Shown here: positions 43,069 through 52,595 of the stretch, one piece after another
Layout of the letters: every line of letters begins with the position of its first letter
Position numbering within the stretch: the stretch's first letter is position 1
Assembly (NCBI GenBank): GCA_035525785.1
Contig: DATLDQ010000033.1
Location: 59,921 to 123,920 of the forward strand
Reading direction: 5' to 3'
DNA length: 64,000 nt
DNA from: CADEED01 sp035525785
GTDB lineage: Bacteria > Pseudomonadota > Gammaproteobacteria > Steroidobacterales > Steroidobacteraceae
Notes under the pieces: model-generated
Databases searched by the model: none
What the model was told of the DNA's origin: nothing
The model's input: the letters and a program-made list of their open reading frames with translations, nothing else
Made by a program: the position numbers and the translations under genes

Positions 43069-44073
43069 TCAGCCGCGACGCGGTCCGCCGCCGCCGCGGC
43101 CACGGCTCGGGGGATTGCCCGTGCCGGTGCGCGAACGGCCGGCGCTCGCCGTGGCGCTGCGCGGAGCCGCTTCGCCGGTGTCGGTGAACGACGTGGCGTC
43201 GATGCCGTCTTCCGGCTCCGCGGCCACGCTCGCAACGGCGGGACGACGCCCGCGGTTGTTGGCATTGGCGGGGCGGCGGCCACGGGCCGGCGGCGGAGCC
43301 TTCGGCGGCGCGCTGCGCGCGCTCTTCTTGCGCGGATTACCGTTCTCGTCGAGCTCGACGAAGTCGTCTTCACCGACGACCACGGCCGGCGCCTGCGCCC
43401 GGCCGTCGATGACGGCATCGGCGATACCGGAGGCATACAGCTGGATGGCGCGCATGGCGTCATCGTTGCCGGGGATCACGAAGTTCACGTCGTCCGGCGC
43501 GCAGTTGGTGTCCACCACGGCAACCACGGGGATGCCGAGCTTCTTCGCTTCGAGGATCGCGATCTCCTCGTGGCCCACGTCGATCAGGAAGATGACATCG
43601 GGCGGAGATTCCATGTTCTTGATGCCGCCGAGACTTCTCTCGAGCTTGTCCTTCTCGCGACGCATCATGGTGGCTTCTTTCTTGCCACGCTTGCCGAGGG
43701 TGCCGTTGTCCGACATCTCGGTGAGATCCGCCAGGCGCTTGATGGAGCCGCGGATGGTCTTGAAGTTGGTGAGCATGCCACCCAGCCAGCGCTGGTTCAC
43801 GTAGGGCATCTCGCAGCGGCGGGCTTCCTTCTCGATGGCCTCGCGGGCCGAGCGCTTGGTTCCGACGAACAGCACCTTGCCGCCGTCAGACACCACGCCC
43901 TTGATGAAGTTGGCAGCCTCCGCATACATGGGCTGCGTCTTCTCGAGGTTGATGATGTGGATCTTGTTTCGTTCGCCAAAGATGTACTGAGCCATCTTCG
44001 GGTTCCAGAAACGGGTCTGATGTCCGAAATGGACGCCCGCTTCCAGCATCTGTCGCATTGACACGCCGGCCAT
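43069..44073 (-). CDS. rpsB: 30S ribosomal protein S2 with long C-terminal tail
   Basis: S2 binds late on the 30S subunit head, near S1. Residues 1-235 match S2: MAGVSMRQMLEAGVHFGHQTRFWNPKM, NIHIINLEKT-like KIHIINLEKTQPMYAEA, RWLGGMLTNFKTI, DVGHEEIAILEAKKLGIPVVAVVDTNCAPDDV and NFVIPGNDDAMRAIQLYAS. After about residue 250 an extra 84-residue tail follows, rich in Arg, Gly, Pro, Ala and Ser (RGRRPAN, RGRRPAV, RGRGGGGPRRG) and probably disordered; E. coli S2 ends at 241. The start is ATG 44073 after AAGGAG; the TTG one codon earlier was rejected. Confidence 0.96.
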   Translation of the reverse strand: MAGVSMRQMLEAGVHFGHQTRFWNPKMAQYIFGERNKIHIINLEKTQPMYAEAANFIKGVVSDGGKVLFVGTKRSAREAIEKEARRCEMPYVNQRWLGGMLTNFKTIRGSIKRLADLTEMSDNGTLGKRGKKEATMMRREKDKLERSLGGIKNMESPPDVIFLIDVGHEEIAILEAKKLGIPVVAVVDTNCAPDDVNFVIPGNDDAMRAIQLYASGIADAVIDGRAQAPAVVVGEDDFVELDENGNPRKKSARSAPPKAPPPARGRRPANANNRGRRPAVASVAAEPEDGIDATSFTDTGEAAPRSATASAGRSRTGTGNPPSRGRGGGGPRRG

Positions 44074-44284
44074 CAAAGTCTCCTTGTGGGGTTAAGCCTC
44101 CGCGCCGCCCGGGTAGCGATTCGTTGAAGCTTCCGAAGAAGCCCCGCAGAACACCCTGCTACTCGTTATGCCGGCCCCTCTGGAGGGAGGAAGTCTTTTT
44201 TACGGACCGGCTTCTCTGTCGAAAAGCCTGCGGGCAGGTTGCGCGTGTGGTTTAAGTGAGTTTCGTTGCCAAAAAAGGCCGCGC

Positions 44285-44313
44285 TTTATACCATCCCTTC
44301 CCCGTCAAAACAA
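44285..44313 (-). promoter_or_regulatory. Putative rpsB promoter (extended -10)
   Basis: On the minus strand a TATAAA -10 (44285-44290) is preceded by TGG (extended -10) and, 17 nt upstream, by a weak -35, TTGTTT (44308-44313). A GC-rich stretch (GCGCGGCC) follows the -10, a discriminator typical of stringently controlled ribosomal promoters. It would give a leader of about 200 nt before rpsB, room for the S2-binding autoregulatory structure known in gammaproteobacteria. The leader structure was not folded here. The same DNA must also hold the map promoter on the other strand. Confidence 0.5.
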
Positions 44314-44334
44314 TGCCTTACGCAGGTACACGCC

Positions 44335-45135
44335 ATGGACTCTCTCGTGAGTCGCCATATCACCATTAAGTCCCCGGCCGAGCAGGAAAAAATGCGCGTG
44401 GCCGGAAGGCTGGCGGCCGAGGTCCTGGACATGATCGGCGACCACGTGAAGCCCGGCGTGACCACCGAAGAGCTCGACCGCCTCTGCTTCGAACACATCA
44501 CCCAGGTGCAGAAAGCGATTCCCGCGAACGTGAACTACCGCGGTTTCCCCAAGACAATCTGCGCTTCCGTGAACCACGTGGTCTGCCACGGCATCCCGAA
44601 CGACAAGGTGCTGAAGGCCGGCGACATCGTGAACATCGACGTCACCGTCATTCGCGACGGCTTCCACGGAGACACGAGCCGCATGTACTACGTCGGCAAG
44701 CCCGCCCTCCCCGCGCAGCGTCTCACCGAGACCTGCTGGGAGGCCATGTGGAAAGGCATCGAGCAGGTGCGGCCCGGCGCGCGGCTCGGCGACATCGGGC
44801 ACGCCATCCAGACCTTCGTCGAGGACCAGAATTTCTCGGTGGTGCGCGAGTACTGCGGCCACGGCATCGGTCGCGTGTACCACGAGGATCCACAGGTACT
44901 GCATTACGGCGAACCGGGCACGGGCGACCTGCTCAAGCCCGGCATGACTTTCACGATCGAGCCGATGGTGAACGCGGGCAAGCGCCACGTGCGCTTGTTG
45001 GGCGATGGCTGGACCGTGGTCACCAAGGATCACTCGCTGTCGGCCCAGTGGGAGCACACCTGCCTGGTCACCGACACCGGCGTCGAAGTGCTGACCCTGG
45101 GCGAGGGCAGCAGGCGCGCTGCGTTCTATAGTTAG
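44335..45135 (+). CDS. map: Type I methionine aminopeptidase
   Basis: Map removes the first methionine from new proteins. The 266-residue enzyme has the five metal ligands in expected places: NIDVTVIRDGFHGDTSRM (two Asp), YCGHGIGRVYHEDP (His), GMTFTIEPMVN (Glu) and AQWEHTCLVTD (Glu). Start ATG 44335 rather than the longer frame to 44266, which overlaps the promoter. It is divergent from rpsB, as in many relatives, and its TAG stop abuts the glnD ATG. Confidence 0.96.
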   Translation: MDSLVSRHITIKSPAEQEKMRVAGRLAAEVLDMIGDHVKPGVTTEELDRLCFEHITQVQKAIPANVNYRGFPKTICASVNHVVCHGIPNDKVLKAGDIVNIDVTVIRDGFHGDTSRMYYVGKPALPAQRLTETCWEAMWKGIEQVRPGARLGDIGHAIQTFVEDQNFSVVREYCGHGIGRVYHEDPQVLHYGEPGTGDLLKPGMTFTIEPMVNAGKRHVRLLGDGWTVVTKDHSLSAQWEHTCLVTDTGVEVLTLGEGSRRAAFYS

Positions 45136-47832
45136 ATGACTTCCCTCGACGAGGACTACGAAGCCACCGAAACCACGGTGACCGATCGACCCTGGCTCAG
45201 GCTCGCGAACATCGACGACCGCCTGAAGGCGGCTAACTACGCGCCCGACGCTTTCCGCAAGGAAATACAGGAAGCCAACGCCGAGCTGGTGGAGCGCTTC
45301 CGCGCCGATGAATCCGTCGAAACGCTGGTGCATGCGCGCGCCGAGCTCATCGACGCCGTGCTGCGCGAGGTCTGGCGTTCGCAGATCCCCGCCGGATACG
45401 ACCGCTGGACGCTGGCGGCCGTGGGCGGCTATGGCCGCGGAGAGCTGCATCCCCACTCCGACATCGACATCCTGATCCTCGTGCCCGCGACGCCGGATGA
45501 AGCCGGGCGCGCGGTGGTCGAACGCGTGGTCACGTTCCTCTGGGACATCAACCTGGAAACGGGCCACAGCGTGCGCACCGTCGAGCAATGCGCCGAGGAA
45601 AGCGCCGCCGACGTGGGCGTGATGACCACGCTCATCGAAGCTCGCCTCCTCGCCGGCAATGCGCGGCTGCTCGGCGACATGCGCGAGGCGGTGTCCGCCG
45701 ACCGCATCTGGCCGGTAAAGGCTTACTTCGAGGGCAAGGTGGCCGAGCAGCAGGACCGCCACCTCAAGGCCAACGACACGGCGTACAACCTCGAGCCCAA
45801 CGTGAAGACCGGCCCCGGCGGTCTGCGCGACATCCAGACGATCGCCTGGGTCGCCAAGCGCCACTTCGATGCAAGCTCGCTCGACGAGCTGCTCACGCAC
45901 GGCTTCCTCTCTGCGTCCGAGCTGCGCAAGCTCAAGCAGGCGCAGTCCTTCCTGTGGAAGGTGCGTTTCGGGTTGCACGTGCTCACCGGCCGCCGCGAAG
46001 ACCGCCTGCTGTTCGATCACCAGATAAAGCTCGCGCAGCTGTTCGGCTATGAAGACGGCTCGTACACGCTGGCCGTCGAGCAGTTCATGCAGCGGTACTA
46101 CCGCACCGTGCTGGACGTCTCGCTGCTCAACGAACTGCTGCTGCAATCGTTCCGCGAAGCCATCCTCACCGAGACCGCGCCGCCACGGCCGCTGTCGCCG
46201 CGCTTCCAGGTCCGCAACGAATACCTCGAGGCGGTCAACGACGATATCTTCGCGCGCACGCCGTCGACGTTGCTCGAGATCTTCGTGGTGCTGCAGCAGC
46301 ACCCGGACGTGAAGGGTGTGCGCGCCTCGACCATCCGCGCGGTCAACAAGAATCTCTGGCTGATCGACGAGGAATTCCGGCAGAACCCGCGCAATCACCG
46401 GCTCTTCCTCGAGATCCTGCGCGCGCCCGCAGGTGTAACGCACGAGCTGCGCCGCATGAACACCTACGGCGTGCTCGGCCGGTACATTCCGGCTTTCGGC
46501 CGCATCGTCGGGCGCATGCAGTACGACCTGTTTCACGCGTACACGGTGGACGCGCACACGCTGTTCGTGCTCAGCAACCTGCGCCGGCTCGCGCTGCCCA
46601 AATACGATCATGAGCTGCCGAACCTCTCGGCCATCATGCAGCAATTGCCGAAGCCCGAGGTCGCCTATCTGGCCGCCCTGTTCCACGACATCGCCAAGGG
46701 GCGCGGCGGCGATCATTCGCAGCTCGGTGCCGTCGACGCGGAATCGTTCTGTCTCGAGCAGGGCCTGTCGCGCTACGACGCGCGCCTGGTGAGCTGGCTC
46801 GTGGGCAATCACCTCGAGCTCTCGGTCACCGCGCAGAAGCAGGACATCTCCGATCCCGAAGTGATCAACGCCTTCGCCCGTCGCGTGGGCGACGAGAACC
46901 ATCTCGACTACCTGTACGTGCTCACCAGCGCGGATGTGCGCGGCACCAATCCGAAATTGTGGAATTCATGGAAGGCTTCGCTGTTCCAGGAGTTCTACGA
47001 GCGCGTGAAGCGCGCGCTGCGCCGCGGACTCGAGAGCCCCATCGACCCCGATGAGCTCATGCGCGAGACGCAGGAAGGCGCACGCAAACTGCTGGCCGCC
47101 GCCGGCCGCATCACCGCGCCCGAGATCAACCGCGCCTGGGAACGCCTCACGGCCACCTATTTCCTGCGGCACACGCCCGAGGAAGTGGCCTGGCACACGC
47201 AGCTGCTCGCGGATCGTGAACCGGGCAGCGAAGAGCCGCTCGTGGCCGTTCAGGCGTCGAGTGTGCGTGGCACCACCGCGATACTGGCGTTCGCGCCGCA
47301 TCGCTACAACAGCTTCGCCATCACGACGGCGGTGCTCGATCAGTTGGGTCTCAACATCGTCGATGCACGCATCACGCCGACGGGCGACGGCTTCAGTCTC
47401 GACCTCTACCACGTGCTCGAGGAAGACGGCGCGCCGATTTCCGACAACGAGCGCATCGGCGAGATCGAACGCGCGCTGTGGCGCGCGCTGCAGCACCCCG
47501 ACGAAGCGCCGGTCACGGTCACGCGACGCGTGCCGCGCCAGGCGCGCATGTTCCGCACCGCCACGCAGATCGCGGTCACCGTGGACGAACGCAATCGCCG
47601 TTCGGTGCTCGAGCTGATTTCGGGCGACCGCCCCGGCCTGCTGTGCGACATCGGCAAGGTGCTCATGGAGGAGCGCGTCGATCTGCTCGCCGCCAAGATC
47701 ATGACCGTCGGCGAACGCGCCGAGGACGTGTTCTATCTCGCGTCGCTCGCCGGCCAGCCCCTCGATGAGCAGGCCGCCGCGCGCCTGCAGCAGCGCTTGT
47801 CGGGCACGCTCGACCGCCGCGCCGCCGCGTGA
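45136..47832 (+). CDS. glnD: Bifunctional uridylyltransferase/uridylyl-removing enzyme GlnD
   Basis: GlnD senses glutamine and adds or removes UMP on PII, thereby setting glutamine synthetase activity. The 898-residue protein has an N-terminal nucleotidyltransferase (VGGYGRGELHPHSDIDILILVP, catalytic DxD near residues 112-114), the GlnD-specific middle domain, an HD uridylyl-removing domain (VAYLAALFHDIAKGRGGDHSQLGAVDAE, HD pair near residue 520) and two C-terminal ACT domains (TAILAFAPHRYNSFAITTAVLDQLGLNIVDARI and SVLELISGDRPGLLCDIGKVLMEERVDLLAAKI). The start abuts map; dapC overlaps its end by 4 bp (GTGA). Confidence 0.97.
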   Translation: MTSLDEDYEATETTVTDRPWLRLANIDDRLKAANYAPDAFRKEIQEANAELVERFRADESVETLVHARAELIDAVLREVWRSQIPAGYDRWTLAAVGGYGRGELHPHSDIDILILVPATPDEAGRAVVERVVTFLWDINLETGHSVRTVEQCAEESAADVGVMTTLIEARLLAGNARLLGDMREAVSADRIWPVKAYFEGKVAEQQDRHLKANDTAYNLEPNVKTGPGGLRDIQTIAWVAKRHFDASSLDELLTHGFLSASELRKLKQAQSFLWKVRFGLHVLTGRREDRLLFDHQIKLAQLFGYEDGSYTLAVEQFMQRYYRTVLDVSLLNELLLQSFREAILTETAPPRPLSPRFQVRNEYLEAVNDDIFARTPSTLLEIFVVLQQHPDVKGVRASTIRAVNKNLWLIDEEFRQNPRNHRLFLEILRAPAGVTHELRRMNTYGVLGRYIPAFGRIVGRMQYDLFHAYTVDAHTLFVLSNLRRLALPKYDHELPNLSAIMQQLPKPEVAYLAALFHDIAKGRGGDHSQLGAVDAESFCLEQGLSRYDARLVSWLVGNHLELSVTAQKQDISDPEVINAFARRVGDENHLDYLYVLTSADVRGTNPKLWNSWKASLFQEFYERVKRALRRGLESPIDPDELMRETQEGARKLLAAAGRITAPEINRAWERLTATYFLRHTPEEVAWHTQLLADREPGSEEPLVAVQASSVRGTTAILAFAPHRYNSFAITTAVLDQLGLNIVDARITPTGDGFSLDLYHVLEEDGAPISDNERIGEIERALWRALQHPDEAPVTVTRRVPRQARMFRTATQIAVTVDERNRRSVLELISGDRPGLLCDIGKVLMEERVDLLAAKIMTVGERAEDVFYLASLAGQPLDEQAAARLQQRLSGTLDRRAAA

Positions 47833-49022
47833 ACGGGCGGCTCTCCAGACTCGCCGCGTACCCCTTCGAAAGACTGGCGCGGCTGAAAGCGGGCTGCGCA
47901 CCACCGGCGTCGTTGCCGCACATCGCCATGTCCATCGGCGAGCCGAAACATGCGCCACCGGCCTTCGTCGTCGAGGAGCTGCGCAGGAATCTCGGCAGAC
48001 TCGACAGCTACCCCGTGACCGCGGGGCTGCCGGAAACGCGCGCCGCGATCGCCGACTGGCTGCGGCGAAGGTTCCAGGTGAGCGTGACGCCCGAAACCAT
48101 GGTGCTGCCGGTGAACGGCACGCGCGAAGCGCTGTTCTCGTTCGTGCAGGCCGTGATCGATGCGGCCGGGAGCGTGGCGCCCGTGGTCGCGATGCCGAAT
48201 CCGTTCTATCAAATCTACGAGGGTGCGGCGCTGCTCGCTGGTGCCGAGCCCGCCTTTCTCAATACCATCGCCGCCAACCGTTTCCAGCCCGATCTCGATG
48301 CCGTACCGGCCGAGGTATGGAAGCGCTGCCAGGTATTGTTCCTGTGCAGCCCCGGCAACCCGACCGGCAGCGTGCTCTCGCTCGACTATCTGAGATACGC
48401 GCTGCAGCTCGCCGACAAATACGACTTCGTCATCGCCTCCGACGAGTGCTACGCGGAGCTGTACCGGGACGACCGCTCGCCGCCGCCATCGCTGTTGCAG
48501 GCCGCCATCGCCAACGGACACTCCGGCTACGAACGCTGCGTGGTGTTCCACTCGCTGTCCAAGCGCTCGAGCGTGCCCGGATTGCGCTCGGGGTTTGCGG
48601 CCGGCGACCCGGCCATCATGAAGTCCTATCTTCTCTATCGCACCTACCATGGCTGCGCCATGCCGGTGCCCACGCAGCTCGCGTCGATCGCGGCCTGGAA
48701 CGATGACACCCACGCCGCCGCGAACCGCGCGCTGTATCGCGACAAATATGCGCGCGTGCTGCCCATCCTCGCCCCCGTGCTCGACGTGGCCGAACCCGAT
48801 GGCGCGTTCTATCTATGGCCGGACGTGGGCCGCGACGACGAAGCTTTCACGCGTGAGCTGTTCGCCTCGCAGAACCTCACCATCTTGCCGGGCAGCTATC
48901 TCGCGCGTGATACGCCGCACGGAAATCCCGGCAAGCAGCGCGTGCGCATCTCGCTGGTCGCGCCCGTGGATGAATGCGTGCAGGCCGCGCATCGCATCCG
49001 CGCCTTTCTTTCCCACGAATAA
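47829..49022 (+). CDS. dapC: Succinyldiaminopimelate transaminase DapC
   Basis: DapC is the pyridoxal-phosphate aminotransferase that forms N-succinyl-LL-diaminopimelate in lysine and peptidoglycan synthesis. The 397-residue class I aminotransferase has SIGEPKHAPPAFVVEEL, PVTAGLPETRAAIADW, LPVNGTREALFSFVQA, CSPGNPTGSVLSLDYLRY, IASDECYAELYRD and the PLP lysine in FHSLSKRSSVPGLRSGF. It starts GTG, overlapping the glnD stop. dapD follows 24 bp later, so substrate supply and usage are coordinated. Confidence 0.95.
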   Translation: MNGRLSRLAAYPFERLARLKAGCAPPASLPHIAMSIGEPKHAPPAFVVEELRRNLGRLDSYPVTAGLPETRAAIADWLRRRFQVSVTPETMVLPVNGTREALFSFVQAVIDAAGSVAPVVAMPNPFYQIYEGAALLAGAEPAFLNTIAANRFQPDLDAVPAEVWKRCQVLFLCSPGNPTGSVLSLDYLRYALQLADKYDFVIASDECYAELYRDDRSPPPSLLQAAIANGHSGYERCVVFHSLSKRSSVPGLRSGFAAGDPAIMKSYLLYRTYHGCAMPVPTQLASIAAWNDDTHAAANRALYRDKYARVLPILAPVLDVAEPDGAFYLWPDVGRDDEAFTRELFASQNLTILPGSYLARDTPHGNPGKQRVRISLVAPVDECVQAAHRIRAFLSHE

Positions 49023-49046
49023 CCATGAAATATCGGAGCCTCCGCA

Positions 49047-49889
<843 letters not shown>

Positions 49890-49916
49890 ACCGCGGAGGC
49901 GGGCTAGCTACCACGC

Positions 49917-50993
49917 ATGAAGGCGGCGGACGTACTGCGGTTGCGCCTCGCACGCCAGGGCCTCGCGCGCCCCGCTTTCACCACGCCCGAAGGCGTCGTC
50001 TCATGGTTCGGCGCGATGCAGGCGCAGGACTATCTCGGTTCGCTGTGGGCGATCGGGCTGCGCACCGTCGCAGCCACCGAAGCGCAGGTGGAAGCGGCCG
50101 AGAGCCGCCGCGCCATCGTGCGCACCTGGCCCATGCGCGGCACGCTGCACTTCGTCGCCGCCGAGGATGCGCGGTGGATGACGCGGCTGCTGGCGCCGCG
50201 CGTCATCGCGAAACATTCGGCCCGATGGCAACGCGAGTTCGGCATGGACGCGCGGATGATCTCGCGAGCCGACGAGGTTGTCGCGCGCGCGCTCGAGGGC
50301 GGCCAGCGCCTTTCGCGGGATGCCATGTACGAAGCGCTCGAGTCACGGCGGATACGCACGGGGAATTCGCGCGGACTGCATCTGCTGTTGTGCCTCGCCA
50401 TGCAGGGCCGCGTCTGTCTCGCCGGGCGCGATGGCAAACAACATACGTTCGCACTGCTCGATGAATGGTTGCCGAAATCGCGGGACGTCTCGGGCGAGGA
50501 AGCGCTGGTGGAACTCGCGCAGCGGTATTTCACCAGTCATGGCCCGGCCACGCTGAAGGATTTCGCGTGGTGGGCGGGTCTCACGCTGCGAGAGGCGCGC
50601 ATCGCGGCTGGCGGAGTGCCTGCCGTGCTCACCAAGGCTTCGATAGAGGGAATTGACTACTGGTGGCACGACGACGGCAAACTTCGCACGGCCAAGCCCG
50701 CCGCGGCGGAGGTGCGATTGCTGCCGGCTTACGACGAGTTCACCGTGGCTTACCACGACCGCGCACTGCTGCTGGACGGGCGCGCACCGGCGTCGAAGAT
50801 GAGCCTTTTGAGCCCGGCCGTGCTCGTGGATGGGCGGGTGGCCGGAAGCTGGAAGCGCGTCCTGGGTAGCAAGGACGTGAAAGTCGAGGTCAAACCAACC
50901 AGGAAGTTCTCGACTGCAGAATGCGTCGCGCTGCGCAAGACAGTGGGGGCGTATGGCAATTTCCTCGGCCGCCGCGCGAGCCTGGCGAACTGA
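49917..50993 (+). CDS. AlkZ/YcaQ-like winged-helix DNA glycosylase (HTH_42 family)
   Basis: A 358-residue protein of the COG3214 / AlkZ-like family, which excises damaged bases, for example DNA crosslinked or alkylated by natural products. It has the QAQDY segment (MQAQDYLGSLWAIGL, near residues 34-38), a QxQ-type catalytic motif, then IVRTWPMRGTLHFVAAEDARWMTRL and a C-terminal LLPAYDEFTVAYHDR...ILVDGRVAGSWKR block typical of the family. The start follows dapD by 27 bp, but it is not a lysine gene. Convergent with the MocR gene. Family sure, substrate unknown. Confidence 0.85.
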   Translation: MKAADVLRLRLARQGLARPAFTTPEGVVSWFGAMQAQDYLGSLWAIGLRTVAATEAQVEAAESRRAIVRTWPMRGTLHFVAAEDARWMTRLLAPRVIAKHSARWQREFGMDARMISRADEVVARALEGGQRLSRDAMYEALESRRIRTGNSRGLHLLLCLAMQGRVCLAGRDGKQHTFALLDEWLPKSRDVSGEEALVELAQRYFTSHGPATLKDFAWWAGLTLREARIAAGGVPAVLTKASIEGIDYWWHDDGKLRTAKPAAAEVRLLPAYDEFTVAYHDRALLLDGRAPASKMSLLSPAVLVDGRVAGSWKRVLGSKDVKVEVKPTRKFSTAECVALRKTVGAYGNFLGRRASLAN

Positions 50994-51028
50994 CGGGGGT
51001 CTAACGACTCTTTGGCGCCCGGCGGAAG

Positions 51029-52504
51029 CTAGGTTCGCATGACCGGCGCCGACTCTGCCGCACGTACCAGCCGCATGACGCCCGCGCGGATGGCGGCGGG
51101 GGTCACCGCGCCGAAGCCCAGCAGCAACGCGTTGGGTCGCGGCGCCTCGCCGCGATAATACGCAGACAGCGGCATGGTCTCGATTCCGCTCGCCAGCGCG
51201 GCCTCGTGCACGCGCTCGGCACTGACGCCCTCCACGTCCACGACGGCATGCATGCCCGCCTGCACCGGTCGAAGCTTGAACGGTCCACCGGAACGCGCGA
51301 GCGCGCGGCGCAGCGCGTCGAGGCGTTCGGCGTAAGCCGCCTGCATCCGACGGAGGTGGCGGTCGTAGTGTCCCCGCTGGATGAACGCGGCGAGCACACG
51401 TTGTTCGAGCACCGGCGGATGCAGGTCCGTGGCCAGCCGTGCCGCGACGAAGCCGTCGTGCAGGTCTCGCGGGGCGATGAGAAAGCCCAGCCGCAGCGCG
51501 GGAAAAAGCGTCTTGCTGAACGTGCCGAGGTAGATGACGCGCCCATCCGGATCCATCGCATGCAGGCAGGGCAAGGGCTCGCGGTCGTGCCGGATGTCGC
51601 AGTCGTAGTCATCCTCGACGATCCACGCCTGACTTCTTCGCGCCCAGTCGAGCAACGCACGCCGCCGCTCGATGCTCATGGGCATTCCCAGCGGGAACTG
51701 GCACGACGGCGTGACGTAGGCCAGGCGCGGGACGGCCTCACTACTCTCCGCGCCGAGGATGTCCATGCCCTGCGCGTCGACGCTGACCGGCCGCACCTCG
51801 GCGCTGGCAGCGAGCATGGCGCCGCGCGCACCCGGGTAGCCAGGGTCCTCGAGCAAGGCCACGTCGCCGGGGTCGAGCAGCATGCGGGCGACCAGATCGA
51901 GGCCGCGCTGCGCACCCATCACCACCTGCACCTGGGCGGCGCTGCATCGCGTGCCACGCACCTGCACCTGCTCGGCGATGGCCTCGCGCAGCGCGGTCAA
52001 TCCCGCGAGCTGCGAGTAGTCTCGTTGCCCGGGCGTGGTCCGCCGCAGACACTCGCGCGTCAGCTGCGCCCACAGGCGGTTCGGAAAGAGATCGAGCGCC
52101 GGAGTGCCGAGCCTGAAAGCGCGCGGCGGCGTGCCGCTGATGCGCCGGTCGGGAGCCGCGAGTTTCGCGAGCTGCTGGCCGCGACGCGAGAATGGGGGCC
52201 GCGCGATGGTTTCTGCAACCGCAGCGGCCTGCGGCGCGCGGTCACCGGGCAATCGCGACGCGATGAAGTTGCCGGCGCCACGGCGCGAGGTGATGTATCC
52301 CTCGGCGCGCAACTGTTCGAGCGCGAGCAACGTGGTGGTGCGCGACACGCCGAGATCCGCCGCGAGCGAGCGCGTGGACGGCAGGCGCCGATCGCCACTC
52401 ACGCGGCCGTCGACGATGCACTGGCGGATGCTGCGATAGATCTGCTGCTGCAGGTTCCCCCTGCCGGCCTCCAGGAAGATCGGCAGGCTCGCGGTTCTCG
52501 GCAT
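51029..52504 (-). CDS. MocR-type (GntR / aminotransferase) transcriptional regulator
   Basis: A 491-residue PLP-dependent regulator. The N-terminal winged helix is the GntR type (IYRSIRQCIVDGRVSGDRRLPSTRSLAADLGVSRTTTLLALEQLRAEGYI, about residues 21-69), followed by a class I aminotransferase fold with RDYSQLAGLTALREAIAEQV, LLEDPGYPGARGAML, VTPSCQFPLGMPM, IVEDDYDCDIRHD and the PLP lysine in YLGTFSKTLFPALRLGF. MocR proteins usually sense a vitamin B6 or amino compound and control a nearby gene. Candidates here are the neighbouring SGNH hydrolase or the AlkZ-like gene, but no link is shown. Confidence 0.92.
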   Translation of the reverse strand: MPRTASLPIFLEAGRGNLQQQIYRSIRQCIVDGRVSGDRRLPSTRSLAADLGVSRTTTLLALEQLRAEGYITSRRGAGNFIASRLPGDRAPQAAAVAETIARPPFSRRGQQLAKLAAPDRRISGTPPRAFRLGTPALDLFPNRLWAQLTRECLRRTTPGQRDYSQLAGLTALREAIAEQVQVRGTRCSAAQVQVVMGAQRGLDLVARMLLDPGDVALLEDPGYPGARGAMLAASAEVRPVSVDAQGMDILGAESSEAVPRLAYVTPSCQFPLGMPMSIERRRALLDWARRSQAWIVEDDYDCDIRHDREPLPCLHAMDPDGRVIYLGTFSKTLFPALRLGFLIAPRDLHDGFVAARLATDLHPPVLEQRVLAAFIQRGHYDRHLRRMQAAYAERLDALRRALARSGGPFKLRPVQAGMHAVVDVEGVSAERVHEAALASGIETMPLSAYYRGEAPRPNALLLGFGAVTPAAIRAGVMRLVRAAESAPVMRT

Positions 52505-52546
52505 TCCATTCCTCGCCGCGGAAACGGGGACGCACCGGTGAGGCGC

Positions 52547-52583
52547 GTCCCCTTTTTCTAGAAAATGAGGAATGTCCCCATTT
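52547..52583 (-). repeat. GGGGACATTCC palindromic element, copy C, with extra arm
   Basis: On the minus strand GGGGACATTCCTCATTTTCTAG... ends in AAAAAGGGGACGC. The inner TTTTCTAGAAAA is a perfect palindrome. A further inverted pair, GGGGACGC (52526-52533) and GCGTCCCC (52545-52552), lies next to it. It is 12 nt downstream of the SGNH hydrolase stop and upstream of the MocR gene. Confidence 0.8.
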
Positions 52584-52595
52584 GCGGCGAGCGTA

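Noticed and set aside
44305..46902. Long minus-strand open frame opposite map and glnD
   Set aside because: Shadow of two certain genes on the other strand; rich in His, Val, Arg and Glu from the complement of codon-biased DNA.
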